The notes under the pieces: generated by a model
The model's database searches: none
What the model was told of the DNA's origin: nothing
The model's input: the letters and a program-made list of their open reading frames with translations, nothing else
Position numbers and translations under genes: made by a program
In this document: piece by piece, positions 34,358 through 42,081 of the stretch
Numbering within the stretch: position 1 is the stretch's first letter
How the letters are laid out: each line of letters starts with the position of its first letter
Origin: Candidatus Scybalomonas excrementigallinarum
Lineage (GTDB): Bacteria; Bacillota; Clostridia; Lachnospirales; Lachnospiraceae
Assembly: GCA_018710905.1 (NCBI GenBank)
Contig: DVIZ01000206.1
Location: forward strand, 32,107 to 96,106
DNA: 64,000 nt
Direction of reading: 5' to 3'

Positions 34358-36468
34358 TGAATTGCCTCTTTCAATAAAAGACTCCATTCTTTTACTTTTC
34401 TTTGTTCGTCAAACCAATACTCTTCTAACAATGGAATCAGCTCAAACTCCACAAGAGCCATTAACCATTCATCATTCACCGCTGTTTTTGCACAAAAATA
34501 ACTATGCCCAATTTGGAATCCTCTTCCTAACATCTCATCTTTTACAATCGCTTCATTTAACTTCTTTACAACCGAAACGAGACGATCAAACTTTTTATTT
34601 TGTAATTTCTTTTGATAAAGTAAAAAACCTTCGGAATCAAAAGCTGGAACAAATTCAAAAAAAGCAAACCTTCTCCGTAATGCATAATCAAGTAAAGCTA
34701 AACTTCGATCGGCTGTATTCATCATACCGATCAAATACACATTTTGTGGCACAGAAAAAAGCTCATCAGAATAAAGAAGTTGTAACTCTACTCCTCTCTT
34801 GTCATTTTCCAATAACATAAATAACTCCCCAAAAATCTTACTTAAATTACCGCGGTTAATCTCATCAATAATGAAGAAATAAGGGTTTTCACTATCGACT
34901 TCTGCCTTCTTGCAAAAAGAATAAAAAGGCCCCTTCTTTAACTCAAACCCTTGTTTTGTCGGTCGAAATCCCATAATAAAATCTTCATAAGAGTAACTTT
35001 GGTGAAACTGAATCATTTTAATATTTTCATCTCTTTGTTCCCCCATAATGGAATAGGCAAGCCGCTTTGCCGTATAAGTTTTCCCAACACCAGAAGGTCC
35101 TTGAAGAATAATATTTTTCTTCATCAATAGTATATTTTTTAATTCATGATATCTTTTTTCACTTAAATAAACATCCGATAAAAAATCATTTTCCGTATAA
35201 GGCTCTAATACTTGTTCAATCTCATTTTCTTCTATATCTTCTTGATCGACAAATAATAGTTCTAGACTTTTTACATATTCGGTATAAGGTGTGATTTCTG
35301 TTAATGTCTTTAAAACAGATGGAACAGGTGCTTCGTGCTCACTATTTTCAATCCAATTTACTTTTCTTACATTCTTAAAAAAAGAACGAGAAGTATCATA
35401 TTGATATTCTCCTTCCACAATTCCTTTTCCAATAATTTTCTTTCTTCCTCGTTTTACAAAAACAATATCTCCAATTTCCATTTCCTGTGCAAACTGCCAA
35501 GTGGCATGAGCTTGATTTTTATAAGAATATTGTTCTCCATAAACCGCTTTCATCTTCTGCTTCATCTCTTCTTTTGAAGCATATAACGATAAATCACCAA
35601 TATCATCCCATCCGATCGCCATAATCTGCTCTTGATAATCCTTTTCCCAGTTCTTTGAAAGATTCCCTGCAGAATAAAGCCAATACTTTGGTTTTCTCTC
35701 TTTATTTGCTAATGTTGTATCCAAAACTCCTTTTGGAACAATCCCGTCAAAAATCTGTTCCTCAAACTGTTGTTCTAATACACCGTTTTCTCTAGCAATT
35801 TGGGCACATTTTCTTCGTAATCCTTCCGATTTGCTTCCCGTCTGTTCATAACAATACCGAATATTCTCATACGTGGACCATAGAGCATTTTTTAAGCCTT
35901 TCTCTCCATAATCTTTCTTTATCTTTTTTATAAAATAAATGAGTAATTCAGTGCTCACTTGATAACTATATTTTTCTCCTTGTACTAAACTTTTGAAAAG
36001 AAGAATGGCAAATTTATGAGAACGTTCTCCAAACATTCCAACATGTTTTACCAAATAATCAATTCCTTCTTCTAATGATATCTTCTTCTCATAAACAGCT
36101 TTACAAATCGAATAAATCTCTTCTTCTGCCTTGATCTCTTCTCCAACCTTTTTCTCTATGCTTCCATATGTGTCATGAATAAAATCTTGAAATCTCTTTA
36201 ATTCTTCATAATAAAACATTCCTTGCTTTCTTGCATTTTCTTTATCAAAATACTCTTCTAAATAAGAAATTAGTTCTTCTCTTGCTTGCTCCATCGCTTG
36301 CTCAGAGCCAAAACAACTCCAAAAAGAATCTACGATATCATGATTCCATAAAAAAAATGCATCTGTTACATGGGCCTGTATCCGTTCTTTTGACCAATCA
36401 GGTTGCTTTTTCATCAAATATTCTCGATATTCTTTTTGAATTAACAAGACCGTTTGTTTTGATACCAT
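34354..36468 (-). CDS. mcrB: EVE-domain McrB-type AAA+ GTPase (type IV restriction)
   Basis: Motor and recognition subunit of a two-gene type IV restriction system that attacks DNA with modified bases. The 704-residue protein has an N-terminal helical region (1-255). An EVE/YTH-like module (about 260-375: YWLYSAGNLSKNW, MAIGWDDIGDLSLY, WQFAQEMEIGDIVFVKRG) is the likely modified-base reader. The AAA+ core has GPSGVGKTY (about 457), the extended Walker B IIDEINRGNLSKIFGE (about 533) and the McrB signature MNTADRSLALLDYALRRRF (about 583). The ATG has AGAAAGGTGG upstream. It is translationally coupled to mcrC, with no methylase alongside, as expected for type IV. Confidence 0.9.
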   Translation of the reverse strand: MVSKQTVLLIQKEYREYLMKKQPDWSKERIQAHVTDAFFLWNHDIVDSFWSCFGSEQAMEQAREELISYLEEYFDKENARKQGMFYYEELKRFQDFIHDTYGSIEKKVGEEIKAEEEIYSICKAVYEKKISLEEGIDYLVKHVGMFGERSHKFAILLFKSLVQGEKYSYQVSTELLIYFIKKIKKDYGEKGLKNALWSTYENIRYCYEQTGSKSEGLRRKCAQIARENGVLEQQFEEQIFDGIVPKGVLDTTLANKERKPKYWLYSAGNLSKNWEKDYQEQIMAIGWDDIGDLSLYASKEEMKQKMKAVYGEQYSYKNQAHATWQFAQEMEIGDIVFVKRGRKKIIGKGIVEGEYQYDTSRSFFKNVRKVNWIENSEHEAPVPSVLKTLTEITPYTEYVKSLELLFVDQEDIEENEIEQVLEPYTENDFLSDVYLSEKRYHELKNILLMKKNIILQGPSGVGKTYTAKRLAYSIMGEQRDENIKMIQFHQSYSYEDFIMGFRPTKQGFELKKGPFYSFCKKAEVDSENPYFFIIDEINRGNLSKIFGELFMLLENDKRGVELQLLYSDELFSVPQNVYLIGMMNTADRSLALLDYALRRRFAFFEFVPAFDSEGFLLYQKKLQNKKFDRLVSVVKKLNEAIVKDEMLGRGFQIGHSYFCAKTAVNDEWLMALVEFELIPLLEEYWFDEQRKVKEWSLLLKEAIQ

Positions 36469-36593
36469 ACGCAATCCACCACCTTTCTATTCCTTCATAA
36501 GGTTATGGATATTTTAACATAGGTACTCTTAAAAAATCAAATTTTACAAAAGGATAATTTTTTATGTGAGAATGCGGTTTCCTTAATCCTAAA

Positions 36594-38622
36594 TTACTCC
36601 CAGCCTAATGCCTTTCGCTTAGCTTTTATATCTTCCACTATTTTTTCTCCAAGCGCTACTGGCTCTACATCTACATACATAACAGATCCTAACGTATCCT
36701 TTGTAGAATATTTTAAAAATTCCATCACCTTTTGAGAACCAGTCACCTGAGCTTCTACACAGTGATAAGAACTTACCCCCATCAATCGAAAACCAAGGGC
36801 TGCATCGATTCCCTTCTCATTTGACCATTCTGGTGAAGTGAAGGCATACGGCATCTCATAGATTTTTTTACCAGCTACTTGTGCAATTCCTCCAAAAATT
36901 CCAGATGATCTCGTATTATCAATACATTCCCCAACATGCCATACTGGTGGCAGATTTTCCTCTTCACAGAACTTACGTAGCTTCTCTCCTGTTCTTTGGT
37001 AAGCAAGTTCACTCGTCTGACAATATCCCATCTTCAAAAGTGGGAATGAGGCACAACCATTTGTAAGAATTAGTATATTATTTTTTAACAAGACATCTGC
37101 CACATCACAAATTGCCTTTTCATAAATAACTTTTGGATTATTACATCCAACCATATTTACAATTCCTAAAATTTCACCATTTTTTAATTTATCAGCCAGT
37201 GGTTTCATACTACCAAAATGCTTACACACATATTCAACAGAGAAACCAACTTCCGCCTCAATCTCATATGGTGGAATAGAAACTGGAATTCCTTTTCTAT
37301 TTTGAAAACTTTCGATTGCTCTTGTCACAATACGCTCTGCAATCTCATGCGTCTGCTCAATATTAGAATGATGGTGATCATATCCTATATGTTCTGCCCC
37401 TGGAAGCCTTCCAGAATCATGAGTTGTAACGACGACTGTCTTAAAACAGTTTGCCACATCCATAATGGATGGATATACTTCCTGTACATCCGCTACCCAA
37501 AGATCTAAAGCGCCTGTTGCAAGAACCATCTCTGCACTAACTGCGTTAGAAAGAGGAATTACTCCTGCGTATCGGTACATAGCAGACAGTCCAGAACAAC
37601 AAATTCCGTAAAATTGAATTCCTTTTGCCCCAGCGTCTTTCGCCATTTTTTGGAACTTTTCGCTGTATCCCGTCTGAACAATCTCTTTTACCAATACCGG
37701 AAGATGTCCATGCACTGCAATATTGACATAGCCTTCTTTTAATGCTCCAACATTTGTCTTAGCAGTGGTACGATCTCCAACTCCAAGAAGAGAATCCGTT
37801 GCTATGGATGTTCCAACAACACCGCTAAACGTAAATACCAATCCACAACGTAAGAATTGTTTCATAATACTTTCCCAATCACCATCCGTTGCACATCCGC
37901 TCTTATGATAGGCTTCAAATACCTCATGATAAGCACTGATCGGGAGAATATCCATTTCTTCCCAAACTTGCTGTCTTTCTGGTGGAGCACAAGCTTTAAT
38001 TGTACGATACACATCAGGCTCTGTTCTTGAAAGATCCTCTAATAAAACATCTGCTAAATCAATAGCAATCTCTTTCATCGGCCGATTTTCTGTTGGAATT
38101 CCAAACGCTTTTGCCATTGTACGAATTTTATATTCCCCAATAATAGGTACATCCAATTTTCCCTGTGCCGCCCATTTTAAAGAAAGAATTACTTCTCTTG
38201 CATGCATTCCATGCTGAGCTGCACCTGCGGCCGCACCACGTAATAACTGTCTTGCAACAAGTACCTGTTAATCCAAAGCTGCATTGAGGCTTTTGTGCAT
38301 CGAATCGATCAAATGCTGTGTCAATTCCAAGCTGTTCTGCTCGCAGAATCATTTCTTTCACCGCAGGATCTGGTGTCTGATCGATGACATCCTGCTTTGA
38401 TGGAAATGTCTTGCGATACGCTGACACTGCTTTCATATAATCAGCCGTAACATCGAACTCGTGAGTATGCTCAATTACGTTTCCATTCTCATCTACGTGA
38501 GTGTGCATATCTGCTGGAATCAAAACTTTAGCCACTCCATTCTTATCAAATCCAATAATCGCTCTGTGACGATGTTCTCCTGTCAATGTTCCATTATGAT
38601 CGTGAATATGCTCTTCCCCCAT
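36594..38622 (-). pseudogene. cooS: CooS-like (CO dehydrogenase-family) gene with frameshifting deletion
   Basis: The gene is broken. Frame 1 (from ATG 38622, site AAGGAGG) encodes a His-rich N-terminus (nine His in the first 54 residues) and runs to QCSFGLTGTCC, the first Cys of the D and B clusters. It then shifts. The second frame resumes as LVARQLLRGAAAGAAQHG and runs intact to 36594. Roughly 28-30 codons normally between these points, with three B-cluster cysteines, are missing. The break lies in CTTGTTGCAAG (38251-38261), which fits both sides, as expected for microhomology deletion. The C-terminal part keeps VHGH, GICCSG, VGCNNPK, NGCASF and GECIDNTR, equivalents of most C-cluster ligands. 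The usual Cys of VDxQC is Glu (codon 37479-37481). It may be truly dead, a sequencing error, or two fragments. Confidence 0.85.
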
Positions 38623-38669
38623 AATAACCTCCTTGATTGTTTTTTATATTTATGTAAGTATTTCACTTC

Positions 38670-38698
38670 ATGTTAGCATAGCGTTAATGTATTATCAA
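38670..38698 (-). promoter_or_regulatory. Promoter of the cooS-like gene
   Basis: TTGATA (38693-38698) and TAACAT (38670-38675) on the minus strand are 17 bases apart, some 50 bases before the ATG. Confidence 0.5.
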
Positions 38699-38736
38699 GG
38701 ATAAGGTGCACGATTACTTATACGTCTTTTTTATAG

Positions 38737-38776
38737 CTGGTAGCTAAAACTGTGTATAACAAAGTCTGCATTGCAC
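38737..38776. repeat. Intergenic repeat fragment, family A (A10)
   Basis: CTGGTAGC ... AACAAAGTCTGCATTGCAC matches the 5' part of the long copy at 18510-18540 (CTGGTAGC ... AACAAAGTGTGCATTGCAC). It lies next to the tsf terminator. Confidence 0.55.
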
Positions 38777-38787
38777 GATAAATATAG

Positions 38788-38824
38788 AAAAAGAGCCGTC
38801 TCTGAGTAAACTCAGAGCGGCTCT
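38788..38824 (-). terminator. tsf terminator
   Basis: GAGCCG(TC)TCTGAGT pairs with ACTCAGAGCGGCTC in a long GC-rich stem, followed on the minus strand by five T residues. It lies about 35 bases past the tsf stop. Confidence 0.9.
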
Positions 38825-38856
38825 TCCTCTATATTTGTCACGCTTGTACTAAACGC

Positions 38857-39789
38857 TTACATTCCCATCTGTTTTGCAACTTCTTCTGCAAAGTTTTCTT
38901 CTTTCTTTTCGATTCCTTCACCAGTTTCGAAACGAACGAATTTTTTAATTGTAATATTTGCTCCGTTAGCTTTTCCTACTTCTGCAACGTACTGAGCAAC
39001 TGTTTGTTTTCCATCTTCTGCTTTTACATAAACTTGATCTAATAAGCAGATTTCTTTTAATTCTTTGTTGATACGTCCCATAACCATTCCGCTGATGATT
39101 TTGTCGTTAGCATCTGGTTTTTCGTTTTTAGCCTGAACTGTTAAAATTTCTTTTTCATGTTCAATGTATTCTGCAGATACTTCATCTCTGCTTGTGTAAA
39201 CTGGTTTAATAGCAGCAACTTGCATAGCTACGTTTCTAGCCATTTCTTCGATTGCTTCGTTTACTACATCTGTTTCAACATCAACTAAAACGCCGATTTT
39301 TCCACCCATATGTGTGTAAGAAGCGATGAATCCGTTTTCTTGGCTTACTTGTTCAAATCTTCTGATGTTCATGTTTTCACCGATAACAGCGATCTGTCCA
39401 GCTAATGCTTCTTGAACAGTTTTTGTTGTATCGAATTTCCATGTTTCAGCTAAGAAACCTTCAACATCTGCTGCAGATGTTTCCATAGCCTGTTCTGCTA
39501 CCTGTGCAACATATGTCTGGAATGTATCATTTTTAGCAACGAAGTCTGTTTCAGCATTAACTTCAACAACAACAGCTTTTTTCTTATCATCAGATACTAA
39601 AGTTTTGCAAAGACCTTCAGCTGCAACTCTACCAGCTTTTTTCTGAGCAGTAGCAAGACCTTTTTCTCTTAAGAATTCAACTGCTTTGTCCATATCACCA
39701 TTTGTCTCATTAAGAGCTTTTTTACAGTCCATCATACCTGCGCCTGTCATTTCTCTTAATTCTTTTACCATGCTTGCTGTAATAGCCAT
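38857..39789 (-). CDS. tsf: Translation elongation factor Ts
   Basis: EF-Ts is the nucleotide exchange factor for EF-Tu. The 310-residue product has the N-terminal UBA-like helices VKELREMTGAGMMDCKKAL (about 8-26). The core TDFVAKNDTF motif lies near 81, followed by a dimerisation region. It is downstream of rpsB as in nearly all bacteria, but the 190-base gap contains a strong hairpin and a repeat. Confidence 0.97.
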   Translation of the reverse strand: MAITASMVKELREMTGAGMMDCKKALNETNGDMDKAVEFLREKGLATAQKKAGRVAAEGLCKTLVSDDKKKAVVVEVNAETDFVAKNDTFQTYVAQVAEQAMETSAADVEGFLAETWKFDTTKTVQEALAGQIAVIGENMNIRRFEQVSQENGFIASYTHMGGKIGVLVDVETDVVNEAIEEMARNVAMQVAAIKPVYTSRDEVSAEYIEHEKEILTVQAKNEKPDANDKIISGMVMGRINKELKEICLLDQVYVKAEDGKQTVAQYVAEVGKANGANITIKKFVRFETGEGIEKKEENFAEEVAKQMGM

Positions 39790-39852
39790 TTTACGTTACC
39801 TCCGTATATTTTAACTTATATTAATTACTATCTTTTTTAAAGTATTTTAAAA

Positions 39853-39883
39853 CAATGAGAAACCTGTTTTGCGAACTTCTCAT
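39853..39883. repeat. Intergenic repeat, family B (B2)
   Basis: AATGAGAA and TTCTCAT arms surround ACCTGTTTTGCGAAC. The TTTGCGAACTTCTCA part is shared exactly with the copy at 63815-63828. It sits between the rpsB hairpin and tsf. Confidence 0.6.
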
Positions 39884-39903
39884 CTTTATTAAAACTTAAA
39901 ACA

Positions 39904-39933
39904 GCCTCAACCTGTGCCGCCACAGGCTGAGGC
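39904..39933 (-). terminator. Hairpin between rpsB and tsf
   Basis: GCCTCAACCTGTG pairs with CACAGGCTGAGGC around CCGC, a very stable stem. On the minus strand TGTTTTAAGTTTTAAT follows, so rpsB transcripts may partly end here. That would lower tsf relative to rpsB. Confidence 0.65.
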
Positions 39934-39978
39934 AGCTTTTTTCACCTATGTGATCAAGGCTTCGCCTTTGTGAAAAAA

Positions 39979-40701
39979 TTATTCAGCGTCAGCTTCTTCA
40001 GATGCTTCTTCTGCATCTACACCTTGGTTAGCTTCGATAACAGCATCTGCCATTTTAGAAACGATTAATTTTACTGCTCTGATAGCATCATCGTTTCCTG
40101 GAATTACATAGTCAAGTTCTTCTGGATCACAGTTTGTATCAGCGATACCAACTAATGGAATTCCTAATGTGTGAGCTTCCTGAATACAAATTCTTTCTTT
40201 TCTTGGGTCTACTACGAAGATCATGTCAGGTACTTCTTTCATGTCTGCAATACCACCAAGGTTTTTCTCTAATTTTTCCTGAACTTTTTTAAGTTCGATT
40301 ACTTCTTTTTTAGGAAGAACATCAAATGTTCCGTCTGCTTCCATTTCCTGGATTTTCTTTAACTGAGCGATTCTGCTCTGGATTGTTTTGAAGTTTGTTA
40401 ACATACCACCTAACCATCTCTGGTTTACATAGTACATTCCACATCTTTCAGCTTCTGCTTTGATAGCATCCTGAGCTTGTTTTTTAGTACCAACGAAAAG
40501 GATTTTTCCTCCGTTTGCTACACATTCTTTGATTGCATTGTAAGCTTGGTCTACTTTACCTACAGATTTCTGTAAGTCGATGATGTAGATACCATTTCTT
40601 TCTGTGTAGATGTATGGAGCCATTTTAGGGTTCCATCTTCTTGTCTGATGTCCGAAATGAACACCTGCTTCTAATAATTGTTTCATTGAAATAACGCTCA
40701 T
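39979..40701 (-). CDS. rpsB: 30S ribosomal protein S2
   Basis: S2 joins the 30S subunit late, near the mRNA exit. The 240-residue protein has the signatures [19 protein letters not shown] (about 9-27), the [14 protein letters not shown] loop (about 92) and [12 protein letters not shown] (about 157). A Glu/Ala-rich acidic tail ends it. GGAGGT lies correctly before the ATG. Confidence 0.98.
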   Translation of the reverse strand: MSVISMKQLLEAGVHFGHQTRRWNPKMAPYIYTERNGIYIIDLQKSVGKVDQAYNAIKECVANGGKILFVGTKKQAQDAIKAEAERCGMYYVNQRWLGGMLTNFKTIQSRIAQLKKIQEMEADGTFDVLPKKEVIELKKVQEKLEKNLGGIADMKEVPDMIFVVDPRKERICIQEAHTLGIPLVGIADTNCDPEELDYVIPGNDDAIRAVKLIVSKMADAVIEANQGVDAEEASEEADAE

Positions 40702-40720
40702 AATTTACCTCCGTTTTGGT

Positions 40721-40795
40721 TTTGTGCGTCTGCGAGCTTCAATTTCCTTGACTACCACTTGGGCACCGGCCAAAGAATCCACTACGCATGTTAAT
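40721..40795 (-). promoter_or_regulatory. Putative structured rpsB leader
   Basis: The rpsB leader can pair TGCGT with ACGCA at its ends around a TTGG/CCAA hairpin and an AAGTGGTAGTC segment. Ribosomal protein operons often carry such autoregulatory leaders. I inferred this by eye and cannot assign an Rfam family. Confidence 0.35.
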
Positions 40796-40809
40796 TTTTA
40801 CCGTTTCAT

Positions 40810-40838
40810 AGCATATCACAAAAAATCACTTGTTGCAA
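40810..40838 (-). promoter_or_regulatory. rpsB promoter
   Basis: TTGCAA (40833-40838) and TATGCT (40810-40815) on the minus strand are separated by 17 bases, about 110 bases before the rpsB ATG. Confidence 0.65.
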
Positions 40839-40943
40839 GGACTTTTTATAATTTTTTACAAGAAACACACGGAATCGTTGTATTTTATTTTTTATACTTC
40901 AAAACGTAAGAAAACGTTTTATGATTTTTTTACCCATACAAGC

Positions 40944-41049
40944 CATGTGCGAAGCAAGAATTCGTTTTTATGCCAACTACGCATTGCTTACACGCAGTAC
41001 TTTTTATGTGGTAAGATAACTCACTTTGAGAGAAAATTCTCTTGCTATA
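40944..41049. repeat. Intergenic repeat, family A, degenerate copy (A6)
   Basis: TGCGAAGCAAGAATTCG ... CTACGCATTGCTTACACGCAGTACTTTTTATG follows the order of the long copy at 18596-18655. TAAGATAACTCACTTTGAGAG then corresponds to the hairpin loop of the copies at 32875 and 53793. It abuts the codY hairpin. Confidence 0.55.
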
Positions 41050-41051
41050 AC

Positions 41052-41091
41052 AAATATGGCGCCTTAATTTTTATAATTAAAGCGCCATATC
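41052..41091 (-). terminator. codY terminator
   Basis: ATATGGCGC(C)TTAATT pairs with AATTAAAGCGCCATAT in a 16-bp stem. A short TTTGTT tract follows on the minus strand. It lies about 100 bases past the codY stop. Confidence 0.75.
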
Positions 41092-41187
41092 ATTCTTTTT
41101 GTAAAAAGCAATTTTTTAAATCTTTTTGCTATTTACACATTTGCCTCTTATCCTACTTTATTGAGGAAACTTGTCTCTTATTTTCTC

Positions 41188-41958
41188 TTACTTTTTTAAT
41201 TTCTGTAATTCATCAAATACTACATCATTTAAAACTTTAATATAAGTTCCCTTCATTCCTGAAGAACGTGACTCAATTACACCAGCACTCTCAAATTTAC
41301 GAAGAGCATTGACAATAACGGAACGTGTAATACCAACACGGTCTGCAATTTTACTTGCAACTAAAATTCCTTCATTGCCTTCTAATTCTTCAAAAATGTG
41401 TGTAATCGCTTCTAATTCAGAGAAGGATAATGTGCTAATTGCAGATTTTACAATTGCAACTTTTCTGTTTTCTTCTGCATTTTCTTCATTTACGGAACGC
41501 ATCATTTCAAGTCCTACAACTGTTGTGCCATATTCACTTAAAATAATATCATCAATTTCATATTGCGCATCCTGTTTATACATAAACACAGTACCAAGAC
41601 GTTCTCCAGCGATATCGATTGGAGTAATGATGGCTTGGTATTTTCCAATATCAGGTACTTCAAATCCAAGAGTTGTAAGATTCACGTTTTCTTTTGTAGA
41701 AAGAATTCCAAGAAGACGTTCATTTAAAAGTGGATCGATATGTCCACCAACTTCATCTTGAATTAATTCATTAATTACTACAATATCATCGCGATTCTTT
41801 ACTCCTAAAACTTTACCCTTCTTGCTAATTACAAGAATATTGGATACGAGAATTTCACTTAACACCTCACAAATATCGTTAAACACAACTTTATGAGAGT
41901 TATTATTGTGCAGAAGCTTGTTGATTTTTCTTGTCTTATCTAATAATTGTACGCTCAT
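41188..41958 (-). CDS. codY: GTP-sensing global regulator CodY
   Basis: CodY represses nutrient-starvation genes when GTP and branched-chain amino acids are high. The 256-residue product has the GAF domain (LLDKTRKINKLL start, then the ligand pocket) and the C-terminal winged helix with the invariant ASKIADRVGITRSVIVNALR (about 203-222). AGGGGG before ATG 41958 sets the start. The open frame extending 21 codons upstream is leader. Its place between topA and rpsB is the Firmicutes norm. Confidence 0.96.
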   Translation of the reverse strand: MSVQLLDKTRKINKLLHNNNSHKVVFNDICEVLSEILVSNILVISKKGKVLGVKNRDDIVVINELIQDEVGGHIDPLLNERLLGILSTKENVNLTTLGFEVPDIGKYQAIITPIDIAGERLGTVFMYKQDAQYEIDDIILSEYGTTVVGLEMMRSVNEENAEENRKVAIVKSAISTLSFSELEAITHIFEELEGNEGILVASKIADRVGITRSVIVNALRKFESAGVIESRSSGMKGTYIKVLNDVVFDELQKLKK

Positions 41959-42081
41959 GACGAACCCCCTATAATAATAATTGTCCATGGATGTGGAATT
42001 AACTGAATATTTGCTCTTCAATTGATTTTATCACAAAAAACGCATAAAAACAACACCTTTTACAACACTTTTATAGTTATT

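Noticed and set aside
32955..36468. ArsC-like gene as part of the McrBC defence system
   Set aside because: It is a housekeeping-type thiol protein with its own ribosome site. Closeness alone does not support a shared function.
36594..38622. Programmed frameshift in the cooS-like gene
   Set aside because: A slippery site would keep all residues. Here about 30 conserved residues are missing, so a deletion explains the data better.
41309..41761. 150-codon open frame on the plus strand opposite codY
   Set aside because: It is a shadow of the CodY coding sequence, with no independent signals.
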